From Phoronis australis (lineage: Eukaryota; Phoronida; Phoronidae): a DNA stretch of 64,000 bases. The notes beneath the pieces were generated by a model, which made no database searches, was not told the DNA's origin, and was given only the letters and a program-made list of their open reading frames with translations. Positions 31,901 to 40,600 of this stretch are shown piece by piece (the first letter of the stretch is position 1; each line of letters starts with the position of its first letter). The translations under genes were made by a program, and so were the position numbers. The stretch spans positions 207,161 through 271,160 of the forward strand of contig NMRA01000375.1 in the NCBI GenBank assembly GCA_002633005.1, read 5' to 3'.

Positions 31901-34269
31901 GTTGCAAGTCATCTAAGACTCTGTCACACCAAATATATTCTTAGAACTGTGGAGCAGCTCTTAAAACAACTTTTGCGCGAGGGATTGGTACAAATAGTCA
32001 TTTTTGGCAAAAAGTGCCTCAAATGTGACACCGTCAAATAGGCCAAGTTCATTCTTCAGATGATGCTTAGCCCAATCCCAAACATTTTACACTAAGAATT
32101 AAATGTGGTGTAACAAGGCCCAGAGGTTAAATCAAGGTCATCTTGTCCCCAACAACAGCAACAGTTCTTCACTTATTTAGCACAAAAATAATTACCCCGC
32201 TATTTTTCTATTTTCAAGGGTTGATTAACTTGCTGCAAATTGTAGAAACTTTTCGAATGGTGTTTTTAACACGAAGACAATGAAACTGAAGATAATAGAC
32301 AAAAAATTAACAATCTTCATTTTTGTTGATAAATTTAACAGTTATCTTGCGTATACACATGCTACTTATGTGAAGAACTGCCCTTGTGGGATACAACAAT
32401 TAACAAGTCAAGCTTTACCTTCAGTACGGTGAAGCCAATTCTTACGCTAGTAGGAAAATAAATTAATGGCAAAGCAGTCATTATACAGACCGAATAACGC
32501 CAGAAAAGAAGCGGCGGAAACTAAACTGAAGAAAATTTACCTAGAGACAAAATATAGCATTTAGCAGTCAAACAGGACACCTATCCACCAGCTAGAGGAA
32601 ATCAACAGGAAACTGGAAATTGAGAGCAAAAACAGTAAAATACAGCAAATAATGATATGCAAAACAAGTTGAATAAACAGATGAAATAATAAAGATGAAA
32701 CATAGATAACATAGGTGAAACAATAATTTTGAATTTGAGTCAAAACACAAAGAAATAACAAAGAGCCCTCACTTTTGTGTCTTTAATGTCACAGAAAATA
32801 CTTCACATTGAAACAAATAAATAAAAACATTACCAATAACACACAGTTGTCTACTGCATTTTCCATAAAAAGAAAGAATTCAAATCATAAATGTCTGTAG
32901 TAGGAACTGACACAATATAAAATAGGAAATGAAAAATTTGACAGCCTATGACGCTACATGCGTTTATAACACACAGAATGACAAAACTCAATGTCCATAG
33001 CTCATTCTTGCTTCCCAAGGGTCTGTTTTGAACATGAAAGTCTTTAAGACATAATATGTTAAAAATTTGGTCTCCGAAAATTTAGTTACCCATAACTGCT
33101 AGAGTTACTGAGATAATTTGTATCAATTATTTATAGGATTTGATGAGTCAATGATTACATGGCCAAACCAATCACTATTATTCAGTAATTGGGAAGTACA
33201 TGTTGGGAGTTAATAATTAACACTTTGCAAGGGAAAAACCACACTTGATAAATGAGAGTATATTTTAAGCATATTTAAATGGTATATAGTAGCCTGCCTT
33301 GATTTCAGCGAATGTCTGGCAGACAACAGAGAATGTTGCAATTTTGCAATAAAATGCCAAAACACAATGGATTATGTTGCTTCATATAGCTCTGGTCAAC
33401 GCAAATAACTTCGAGCCCTATATCCCATCCAATTGTAACCCCAAATATGCATTTTTGGCCATAAAACTGATGTTCCTTTACGTCATATGAAACAGAAAGG
33501 TATATTCCACTCTACAAGAATCAAAGTTTGGAATTGAAAAAATAAACAATATTTCTTAATAATAGCCCCACTCAGACATATACAGGGTGGGTCCCAAATT
33601 CGCAGAAAAAGGATATCACTTGAATTGTTTTATGCTTTGTATAACGCAGTATGCAAATGAGTCACTGGTGACCAGTTCAATGCAATTTACAGGGCCCTCA
33701 TGCTCACTAAAAATGCCTGTGCTAGCCCAAGGGAGTTTTTTACCGGTGAGCGGAAACTCTCCCCCCTCCGGGTGAGGAAACTCTCCCCCTCTGGACTACA
33801 ATTGAGAGTGCACGGTGTGAGTTAGAAGTGATTTAAAACTTAATTGGAAAGGAATGGGCCTGATGCCTGAGAAAAATTTTGCATGATTTGGACATACTTT
33901 CAGACCATAATAGCCCGAAGCATCAAACTTGCCATCAAAGCCCTGCTTTATCATTTTCTGTAAGAGTGTAAGACTTATACTTAGTTATACCACAAAATGG
34001 TTACAGTCACTTTTCAAAAGACAGAGATACCCAAGACTCAAGAGCGCCAGAGCAGGGCAATGTCACTGAACCTAGGCAATTATATCGCCCTGGATGACAC
34101 AGGCATGCAGGGCCAGGGGCCCCTAACAGGCCAACCGAAAGCGAGGGGCTATGACGTGTTGAACCATGCGAATTTAATAACGACCCCTTTTTCTCAAAGT
34201 CTGTAGCATAACGGGCATAAAATTCAATTAGGCTATTCATTTACTTACCTTCCTTCCACATTTTGGCAT
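10737..34269 (-). CDS. C1orf87: C1orf87-like protein, EF-hand-related
   Basis: Twelve minus-strand exons join in one frame to 1,992 nt (663 aa): 34249-34269, 30542-30684, 25158-25287, 23928-24278, 20316-20482, 19575-19790, 17055-17214, 16727-16827, 15438-15687, 12547-12726, 11686-11785 and 10737-10909. All junctions are GT-AG with matching phases. Near the N-terminus VRLKIVGGKAVYVLDSQKD, and at the C-terminus WFDRFFRMAAALYREDHDRT followed by a 60-residue end, resemble my memory of vertebrate C1orf87, annotated as a carcinoma-related EF-hand protein of about 546 aa. Helix-loop-helix pairs occur at residues about 160-270, 370-445 and 575-655. The loops lack the full set of acidic calcium ligands (for example NMDGRGKVQLEP), so calcium binding is doubtful. 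Residues 275-340 and 460-570 are Pro/Gln-rich and probably disordered. The identity is my recollection and not a search result; molecular function is unknown. Confidence 0.75.
10910..11685 (-). other. C1orf87-like intron 11
   Basis: The part near 11400-11640 belongs to the same dispersed repeat family as 14215-14470 and 29640-29870. Nothing else was recognised. Confidence 0.5.
11400..11640 (+). repeat. Dispersed repeat family D, copy 1
   Basis: Shares, in order, TTTCAAG.....CTTCTAA, TTGTGAAT, CTGTCTGGTGGTAGCTTTG, and a TGTGTCCTAATTTGGTGAGA-like end with 14215-14470 and 29640-29870. No coding capacity. Class unknown. Confidence 0.55.
11686..11785 (-). CDS. C1orf87: C1orf87-like exon 11
   Basis: Acceptor TTGCTTCAG, donor CGAACAG|GTATTA, phase 0 to 1. 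It encodes YTKKQYIKHEEEDWFDRFFR MAAALYREDHDRT, the conserved start of the C-terminal EF-hand-like pair. Confidence 0.85.
11851..12030 (+). repeat. 40-bp minisatellite upstream of exon 11
   Basis: Units start at 11851, 11891, 11931, 11971 and 12011, an exact 40-bp period, each beginning CACAAGTTCATCTTAAAG-like with increasing divergence. It lies about 65 bp upstream of the exon 11 acceptor on the minus strand. I see no clear similarity to the exon. Confidence 0.9.
12080..12289. mobile_element. MITE with 20-bp terminal inverted repeats (family A)
   Basis: The left end CACTATAAAATTGGTCTCAA (12080-12099) and the complement of the right end (12270-12289) match at 19 of 20 bases. 210 bp, no ORF. 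Related, more degraded copies lie at 17341-17565, about 57410-57570 and 62870-63012. The superfamily is not clear because I see no confident target-site duplication. Confidence 0.8.
12547..12726 (-). CDS. C1orf87: C1orf87-like exon 10
   Basis: Acceptor CATTTTCAG, donor TATGAT|GTGAGT, phase 0 to 0. It encodes KYLSKKDSPPPSNYYNDPSD and a charged helix, IQQDLQRKQEIEDIERRVDK, likely coiled coil. Confidence 0.85.
12933..13438. mobile_element. MITE family B, copy 1
   Basis: The ends are inverted: AAGGTTACGTGAGACC at 12933 and the complement of GGTCCCACGTAACCTT at 13438 differ at one base. About 506 bp, noncoding. Related ends (AAGGTTATGTAGAACCC-type) are found at 15882, 27167-27698 and 42561-43049. 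Confidence 0.7.
14215..14470 (+). repeat. Dispersed repeat family D, copy 2
   Basis: Shares TTTCAAGGGCTTTTAACAT, GTCTGATGGTAGCTATAGT and GGCGAGATTTTACCATA with the copies at 11400 and 29640. Confidence 0.6.
15438..15687 (-). CDS. C1orf87: C1orf87-like exon 9
   Basis: Acceptor CATTCCAG, donor CTCAGT|GTAAGT, phase 2 to 0. It completes the helix WEPFISFLEKVQPLETGLRI and continues into an acidic, proline-rich linker (EPGPNWPLPEEEDVSYQP). Confidence 0.84.
15688..16726 (-). other. C1orf87-like intron 8
   Basis: It contains one end of a family B MITE (from 15882, TTAAGGTTATGTAGAACCC) and, next to exon 8, the junction-derived minisatellite at 16400-16726. Confidence 0.65.
16400..16726 (-). repeat. 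Junction minisatellite derived from C1orf87 exon 8 and its donor
   Basis: On the plus strand the true exon end reads CTACATACTGGTGCTGGCCA at 16720. Diverged copies start at about 16434 (CTGCATACTGGTGCAGCCCA), 16546 (ACTATACACCTGTGCTG) and 16642 (CCTACATGCCGGTGCTC). A second unit marker, CCCTTGATCCAC, occurs at about 16404, 16508 and 16617, giving a period of roughly 100-110 bp. On the minus strand the donor-equivalent dinucleotide is GT in the first two copies and GC in the third. The units therefore contain a ghost of the exon 3' end plus its splice donor. Confidence 0.8.
16727..16827 (-). CDS. C1orf87: C1orf87-like exon 8
   Basis: Acceptor CCGTTTCAG, donor CAGCACCA|GTATGT, phase 0 to 2. 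It encodes IKKLCAEEGLPLQESLIDQI then IDKYCGGVGDGQH. Diverged copies of its 3' end plus donor are amplified in the next intron. Confidence 0.84.
17055..17214 (-). CDS. C1orf87: C1orf87-like exon 7
   Basis: Acceptor CGTTTCAG, donor CACCAG|GTAAGT, phase 2 to 0. It encodes GKLLRMVESQIQNSDFKSDN and FERLRIAFAKSDRQYRRTMS, EF-hand-like helices around a loop without canonical acidic ligands. Confidence 0.84.
17341..17565. mobile_element. MITE family A, degraded copy
   Basis: It starts CACAAAATTGGTCTCAAAA, shares the internal CCTTAGTCAAA and AATGAACTGTCAGTTCT motifs with the copy at 12080, and ends AACAAGATGAAACCAAG, a decayed inverted end. Confidence 0.65.
17796..17859. ncRNA. 64-nt near-perfect hairpin
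   Basis: Two 29-nt arms (17796-17824 and 17831-17859) are complementary at 28 of 29 positions around a 6-nt loop (ATATTA). The length and loop resemble a small-RNA precursor, but pairing is tighter than in most animal miRNA hairpins, so a tiny inverted-repeat element is equally likely. It sits inside an intron and would be transcribed with the gene. Confidence 0.4.
19575..19790 (-). CDS. C1orf87: C1orf87-like exon 6
   Basis: Acceptor GATGTTTCAG, donor CACCA|GTAAGT, phase 2 to 2. A low-complexity Pro/Gln/Arg linker (RHPSVPLRKDPHEGMILPRN to QQQLQQNMYFNPLTQKH). Confidence 0.82.
20316..20482 (-). CDS. C1orf87: C1orf87-like exon 5
   Basis: Acceptor CTGTTACAG, donor GAAAG|GTATCG, phase 0 to 2. 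It encodes IFISPDTLRLVACMFVSPQY and NYEKVITFLMGG, completing an EF-hand-like pair with exon 4. Confidence 0.83.
20483..23927 (-). other. C1orf87-like intron 4
   Basis: It is mostly occupied by the 2.6-kb inverted-repeat element at 20787-23403. The remaining 500 bp (23404-23927) shows nothing I can name. Confidence 0.6.
20787..23403. mobile_element. 2.6-kb DNA element with long GC-rich inverted ends
   Basis: The left end (20787-20960) and the complement of the right end (about 23218-23403) align over roughly 170 bp, beginning CAGCAAACATCATGAATTTT against CAGCACACATCACAAATTTT. Both ends are dense in CCGACCGGTCGG-type palindromes, including a perfect 16-bp palindrome CCGACCAGCTGGTCGG at 23220. 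The GC content of the ends contrasts sharply with the AT-rich interior. The interior has no recognised transposase; a 129-codon minus-strand frame at 21617-22006 is unexplained. I infer a nonautonomous DNA transposon of unknown superfamily. Confidence 0.7.
23928..24278 (-). CDS. C1orf87: C1orf87-like exon 4
   Basis: Acceptor CACCACAG, donor CGTAAG|GTAAAT, phase 0 to 0, 117 residues. A polar half is followed by a helical half (KKEELHLLDKLHIMLDRNQA, then LLKEAYKDMLDRDSTISGF). Its first 30 nt are one unit of the minisatellite that fills the adjoining intron (24279-24740). Confidence 0.85.
24249..24740 (-). repeat. Junction minisatellite derived from C1orf87 exon 4 and its acceptor
   Basis: On the plus strand the unit is about 44 bp: CATGAATGTGCGAGTTAGAC then TGGACCT then GTGGTGAACAAAATGAG. 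Four units at 24416-24590 are almost identical, with diverged units on both sides (about 8-10 in all). The first 30 nt of exon 4 plus its acceptor (24249-24286) are one unit. Read on the minus strand every conserved unit repeats CACCACAG|GTCCAGT, that is, the exon 4 acceptor followed by its first codons, so several ghost acceptors lie upstream of the true one. The 44-bp period is not a multiple of three. Confidence 0.85.
24279..25157 (-). other. C1orf87-like intron 3
   Basis: About half is the junction-derived minisatellite (24279-24740). The rest has scattered AACATGAATG echoes of it up to about 24860 and nothing else recognised. Confidence 0.65.
25158..25287 (-). CDS. C1orf87: C1orf87-like exon 3
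   Basis: Acceptor CTCTTTCAG, donor CAGCAG|GTATTA, phase 2 to 0. It encodes ATTSRSQSQAHTSQLTPLTE to KKHWGFSSAQQ, a polar linker. Confidence 0.78.
27167..27698. mobile_element. MITE family B, copy
   Basis: It runs from AAGGATATGTAGGACC to TATAGGGCTCTACAAAA (inverted, diverged ends). It shares with 42561-43049, in the same orientation, GTCACRTGACCA.GTCTT, TCATRAAAATCATA, GTGCATAAAA-like and TTTCATTTGAATCCA-like segments. Confidence 0.6.
29640..29870 (+). repeat. Dispersed repeat family D, copy 3
   Basis: Shares GTTCAAGGACTTCTAACAT, CAAGGTAGCTATGGTGCAG and GTCCTGACCTGATGACATTT with the copies at 11400 and 14215. Confidence 0.6.
30542..30684 (-). CDS. C1orf87: C1orf87-like exon 2
   Basis: Acceptor TTGTTACAG, donor GACAA|GTAAGT, phase 0 to 2. 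It encodes SDLSETEHMLSRNLTTRN to VRLKIVGGKAVYVLDSQKD, the conserved N-terminal motif. Confidence 0.82.
30685..34248 (-). other. C1orf87-like intron 1
   Basis: It contains a dispersed repeat (33290-33610) and a short imperfect direct repeat, GGTGAGCGGAAACTCTCCCC and GGTGAGGAAACTCTCCCC, near 33745-33790. The rest shows nothing I can name. Confidence 0.55.
33290..33610 (+). repeat. Dispersed repeat family E, copy 1
   Basis: Resembles 63185-63545 in the same orientation: CTTGATTTCA, GTC, GCAATTTTGCAATAAAAT, TTTTTGGCCATAAAA, TATTCCACTCTA and CCAAATTCG match in order. No coding capacity, class unknown. Confidence 0.55.
34249..34269 (-). CDS. C1orf87: C1orf87-like exon 1 (start)
   Basis: ATG CCA AAA TGT GGA AGG AAG then donor GTAAGT; residues MPKCGRK, phase 0. 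It was chosen because it is the only short ATG exon upstream with a perfect donor in the phase needed by exon 2. Confidence 0.6.
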
Positions 34270-34614
34270 TTCTACGCTAGGTATCGTGCAGTTACTACCT
34301 GAACTAAGAATTAAACTGACAACTGATCTCAGCTGCCAAATGCCAAGCACTCGCAAGGGACTTCGCAACAGTGTTTTTGTTGCTATTTAACGTCAATCAG
34401 AAAATATAGTTTCGAATTTTTAACACAATGAATATAGAAAGTTGAACACTGATTGGAGTGAAAAATGATAGTGTATTATCTAATTGATTTTAAGTGGGTT
34501 AAGATACTTGTGTCAACTTTCATTGAAACAAAAAATGCGAAATTCATTAAATTATGCAAGAATAAGATAAACAAGAGTTAGTAGCGCTACCTTGTGTGTG
34601 ATTGACAAGAGAAA
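34270..34614. promoter_or_regulatory. Probable bidirectional promoter, C1orf87-like / RANBP3
   Basis: The start codon of the minus-strand gene (34269) and that of RANBP3 (34615) face away from each other with 345 bp between. I see no TATA box in a convincing position for either. Transcription start sites are unknown. The short spacing itself is the evidence for a shared promoter. Confidence 0.55.
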
Positions 34615-34633
34615 ATGGCGGAGACGAATATAG
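34615..34633 (+). CDS. RANBP3: RANBP3 exon 1 (start)
   Basis: ATGGCGGAGACGAATATAG then GTACAG; residues MAETNI plus one base, phase 1. ATGGCGGA resembles a typical start context. It is assigned by phase and position, and its short length makes it less certain than the others. Confidence 0.6.
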
Positions 34634-37600
34634 GTACAGTACCAAAATAGATTTGATATCCTTATCAAATGTTTGAGATGACTTTTGATTTTTTATTCAC
34701 CGCTCGATGTTTTTGGAATGCGACACTATATGTCCCCGCCTTAGGCGTAGTCCCTGATTTGTTGAACGCGCTGTAGGATGTGCCTTCTTCATCAAGTTCA
34801 ACCGTGATTTCTAGAGACAAGTGACCACCGTCTCTAGCTGGCCCAAAGTCAAAGAGACGATGAAGGTCCTATAGGAGCTTCATGCACCGGAAGTTTTTTG
34901 CGAATTATCCCTCACACTGATTAGAAAATCAAGTACCTTCTGCGCACCGGGACACCTGAGCCTTAGGAAGCCGTCGATGACTTTAATTCCTTCCAACTTG
35001 AACAAATACTTCGTTATCAAACTTTTTCTTCGAGCAGTCTCTCGGTCAGTTCCCAGATTCGGAAATTAGCCATTTTTAACACGGCAAGTGCCATGATGTC
35101 ATGTCCCCTGGCGTGTGCAGTGTAAAAATGGGCAGTTACTGATTTTGTGGATCTGAACTAATGACTAATGTAGGAAAAAAATTGATAATGGGAGTATTTG
35201 TTCGAGTTGGAAGGAATTAAAGACATCGACGGTCTCCTAAGATGTCCCTCTATATGCAAAAGGTACTTATAACAACATGTCTTTGATGTTTTAATCAGTA
35301 TGAGGCATAATTTGCTGAAAAGCTTCCAGTGTATAAAGCGCCTACGTCAAAAGCTGGACTAGAGACGGTGGTCACTGTCTACCGTGATTTGTGAAACTGC
35401 GCATTGGCATTGTAAATGGCACTGGTTGGATGTATTGTACTGGGCGGATGTAGCAGTTCCAGATTTTGAGAACCTGACAATCTGTGGGCAGCAGACCCAT
35501 TATTCAGTGGATGAAATGGTAATCTATAGTCGGATACATGGGTCCTTCATAACTCCAAATCAGAAATTAATGTCAAGATACCTCATTCGATTCGTCTATC
35601 AATTAATATCCATCCAGGTGATGACAGATTTCAGTTACGGCATCATGTTCTTTTGGTATCTGTTCTCAAAAACAAGGTACCCTATAGTTGGACAGCTATA
35701 CATTTCATCAACTGGTTTGCTACGACCTCTGTGACCAGTAGTTGATATGTGTACTGTCAGGAAATGGCAGCAACCCGCCAACTTTAGGTACCTTGTTTTG
35801 AGTCCAGTTAGCAAAAGGTCGTAACATCGAACCTGACATCTGTCATCACCTGGATGAATATTCTTTATAGAGGAATCGAATGAAGTATCCTTTGTTAATT
35901 TTTGCTGAGCAGTTTTGGCGTTATGAAGTAACTTGTGTATCTGACTATTAACAATAACACTGGTTCTCATAATCAGCATCCGCCATATCCTACCAGTGGC
36001 AGTGCCCCATGTAGACAGTACCACTGTCTCAACAGAGGGTAGAGACAGTGGCCATCCCATAGGCTTTCGACGTGCCGCAACCTTTTTCGGCAACTTATGC
36101 ATCACTCTGATTTAAAAACCATGTCACGATATATACCTTTTGCACATAGAGAGACACCTCAGGAGGCCGTTGATGTCTTTAAGTCTTCCCAGCTCGAAGA
36201 AATGTTTAGGGACCCACTATCAAACTTTTTTTGAACAATCCTTCATTCAGTTGTCCAAATCGGCAACTGACCATTTTTACACTCCTCGTGCCAGGGAATG
36301 TGTCATCATATCGTAATCAGTGTGAGACATATTGTGTTGAAAAGCTTTCAGTGTATGGAGGGCCTATGGGACGGCCATCGTCTCTACTGTAATCACTCGA
36401 GACCGTGGTACTATCTAGGCTAATGTCTCACAAATGGGTAGTGTTTGATTGCTGTTCATGGTACAGGTCGAGTAACAGGGCTTGGAATTTTCCGCGGAAA
36501 ACGCGTATTTCTGCTTTTTTCAAATGTTCTGTCTGTGTATTTTATTATATTTCTGCATAAAAAAAAATCGGATTTGATATAAAATTTCCACGGCAAATTT
36601 TTTTCTTACCGCCCCGTTGCCGTCGACTTTCACCTCAAAAAGCGGAAGTTGCTCTTTATGTTTCGGATGAACGTAAATTGTCAACATTGCCGGGGCATCT
36701 GGGATAGCGTGGTAGATTTCCTAAATGGCGGCTCGTGTGATTGTAAACCGTGGTGACAAATCCTACGACTCTGCAGCCAAAAATGTTTGGAGGTGGGAGT
36801 GGCGGACGAGCTAAGACAGACGCAGACGCACGCTTCCAGAGGTGGTAGTGTTTTTTTTTTCAGGGCTTGGAATTTTCCGCGGAAACGCGGATTTCCGCTT
36901 TTTTGAAATGTGCTTTCCGCTTTTTTTATAATATTTCCGTGNTTTTTAGTCCCGATTTTTGTCGCGGAAAGGTTCACATTGATCATTTCAAAGGCTGGTT
37001 ATCGGGCATGATTTGGGCCGTAAAAGTTTCCGCGTTTTTTGTCATTGGTCATTCCAAACCCTGTTTTTTCCTCTCGATTTTTTGTCGGCAAAAAGTCCAC
37101 ACTGACTCTTTCAAGGGTGGCTGCGCGCATGTTTCGGGCTGTAAAAATTTCTGCGTTTTTCGCCATTGGTCATTCCAAGCCCTGGAGTAAGTGGGCCCGT
37201 CTTCAAAATTTCTGTTGAGAACCTGTTGTCACTGAATAATGGCCTCTGTCGTTGATTTATACAGTGAGAACTGGTAACCAGCTGCCATTTTAAGAGGGAC
37301 CCATTTGCAACTTTTACCACAGTTTACAGAAAAGGAATTAGGCTAATTTGCTCTCTCAGTCTGATGTCACAGTTTTCATGTAGTCTCCAAACTTCAGATT
37401 AATCAAACTAGATACAGCAGTGTTCTCCATGTCCTTTCACTTTTTTAAGGTGTCGCTGCCACCTGTTTGCCAGTACTGGCGACACATTTGAATCGGTCAG
37501 AAACCAGTGCTACTCACTACTGTCTTGGCTCTTGTGATTATGGTGAATGCTGGTTTTCAAAGAAATTTGGAATGGGCTAATTCACGGCTGTATCAAAACG

Positions 37601-40600
37601 TAACTGGATTGTAACACGTTTCCAACACAAGAACTCATGATCTCGAAGTGAAGAAATCTGTCATTAAATAAAAAGGTCATTTCATACGACTTTTTAGTCC
37701 GTTTCCACTTCCGCTAGACAAAACCCTCAATGGCTACTCCAAAAGGCATACAAGTAAAAACTAGGTCAGTAGGTTAACTTTTGACATTTTTTTCAGATCA
37801 CGACATTAACAGAGTAGTGTTGATAAAATGGCATTGGGAATAAGACATTTATCTGGAACTGCCAACTTCTTTCTGATCGACCGATTTTAATGCTCCCACG
37901 TATATTTATGTGGACGCATAATGTTGTCATCCCCATCCGGCATCCGCTGCTCTATCTCCAAAACCCCTTCACGTATGTTCATGAAATTTTGTACATATGT
38001 TGCTTTCGTGGCTGGGATGACATGAGCGAACTTTCAGATGGATCCAACTACTGGTGTGCCCCCTAGTGGCAATTTTAGTTTTTGCATTTTCCTCTTTATC
38101 TTCAAAAGTCCTCAATGGATTTTCATAAAATTGGCATATAGGCGTCTGTTAATGAGGTGATGCTATCTTTCCATTTTCAGATGAATTCGACCTAGTTAGC
38201 ACCACCTAGTGGCCATTTTTACTGTTTTCGAGTCTGTTTTTTGGCATCCACTCATCTATCAACCAAACCGCCTTCAGGATAATTCTGAAAACTGGCATGT
38301 GTGTTTTTACTATCAAGTGGATGGCTGACGATGATTTTCTGACAACTGCCACTACTGTGGCACCTCCTTGTGGCAGTTTTATATTTTTTTTGCGCTCATG
38401 GCTGTATTCCCTAAACCGTTTGCAGGATCTTTTTTCTTAAATTTGCAAGTGTATTTAAATGATGTTGACAACGAACGACGACAACTTTCGGACAGATCAG
38501 ATTTCTGGTGTGCCCCCTAGTGGCGATTTTAGTTTTTTTTACGTTTTACTCTGTATGTTAAAAAGTCCTCAACAGATTTTCATAGAATTTTAAATATAGG
38601 CATATGTTGGTGAGGTGATCCTCTTGTTTTGGATGGAATGAAGGTATTTTGCGCCACCTGGTGGCTCTTTTTGCTGTTTTCGAATCTTGTTTTTGGCGTC
38701 CACCCCTCCATCAACCAAATCACTCTAGGGATGGTTTTAAAAATTGGCGTATATGCTCTCAGTATGAAGGGGACATTTGATGATGGCGACTGACTACTGT
38801 GGCGCTTCCTAGTGGTAGTTTTGTTTTGTTTTGCGCCCATGGCTGTATCTCCTAAATCCACTCTATTAAATTTAGTGAGTGTATTTACGTGTAATGAAGA
38901 TCACAACAGATGACACGGACTTTCAATGGAAACTGTGCCCACTAGTGGCAGTGTCATTTTATTCTTTTTTCCTTTGTTTTTCTGAAGTTCCATGACACAT
39001 TTTTGTGAAATATGGCATGTCCCCGTTTTTGGATGGATTGTACGTTTTTGCACCATCTAGTGGCCATTTTTATGATACGAGTAAATATCCCTAAAAGCAC
39101 ACCATTTGTGATGCATTCGTGGGCTCATTTCAACGCTCCGCGTTGCTCTTGTTCTGTTAGTTAGCATTCGGTACTGCATTTTGGTTCATTTGGGCCTTTC
39201 GCAGATAACATGTTGATCTGCAACATGTAAGTAATCTTATCCTCTAAGGAGTAACTATCTTTTTGAGTGTGTAAAAAGTTCATTATAGACACGTTCAGGA
39301 ACGTAGTTCAATTAGTTATTTACTGACAGGTTACATGTCCTGTTTGAATGACCAGTGGCCTGTTTGAAAATACAGGGACCATGGCCCGTTTTGAAATTTG
39401 AATTATAGAATACCTTTATGAAAATTGCCAAAAAGCCATCCTTTACTCATTTTCTGATAATTTTAAATCTCAAACAACCTATTACAGTACTGCCAGCTGT
39501 TTCAGATTGATCAGTATTCTACAAATTTTTAAAGCCTGAAGATCACTATGTTGCTGATTTGAACATTTATTTGTCTTATCAGAAGAAAGTTAAAAGATAT
39601 GCTTATAGTTATCAGAGTTTTGAAGCTCCAGATCAGTGAATAAATATGAAGGCATAAAATACCAGAACTTGACAGTAGTAGTTATTGGTCAATTGCAATA
39701 GTCTTTATGATGGAACAACCAATTAAAAGCGTGCTTACAATACTTGAATTTGCATTTTGTTGGATATCGTTTGCTTTGAACATCATGCTCAGAAGAATCT
39801 GATTACATTTAGAAAACAACAGGAATTCCCCACAATTCCTCATGCTTACTTTAACAATGAAAACTCGGGCGCCTACAGCACTGACATCTACCTTGGTGCA
39901 TGCAAACTGAACTCGAAATGCCAATGAATACTGCAATAATCAGCGGAAGTCCATGTTTATGGCCATGATGGAGTACACTTCGTTGTTATCTTAATGAAAT
40001 TATCTAACAATAAATTTCTTCTGCGTAAAATTATTTTGCTCAAGGTCTGAGCTTATACCAAATTTTGTAAATGGGCAATATTGACTGTGCCAAATTCAAG
40101 AATTGTGAGAAAGATTGAAAAGTTAAGCTCAGACGTGGTTGATAGAAAATACATTGTCCTAGTCTCGATCTTCAGAATCAAGAAAATTCCATTTCATTTT
40201 GTGTCCCAAATTTTAGGGGTAGTCCCGAACTGGAGAATTCTCACTGCACATGCAAAATGATAGAGAGTGAATCACCTTTCTCGAAAGTATTAGCGTATTG
40301 TTTGCAATGACTGTTAGGCAGTTTCTATATCGGATAAATACTAGTCCATATCAACTTTCTCAATTTTCTCGCATCCACCCAGCTTGGGTTCTGAAGGCAC
40401 TGGTCAGCAGTTAGTGATGAAATGTAATATGTTACTGCTGATAGGAACTGACCACCAGTGTGCAGGTCATTACTCAGTTTTAACTTACTCCCTATATTGT
40501 GAGTCAGTTTTTGTTGATCTGGTTTTTGTCTGAGACTTGTTGACAATGTTTATTTTGGCAAACTACTAGCCGAAGACCATGATAAGCATGAATTTGACTA

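Noticed and set aside
35635-36105. 156-codon minus-strand frame
   Set aside because: It lies inside the fold-back palindrome and has no recognisable domain; palindromes often leave long frames by chance.
36942-36942. A third haplotype join at the N
   Set aside because: The sequences on the two sides of this N are not copies of each other; it is probably just an uncertain base in a T-rich stretch.
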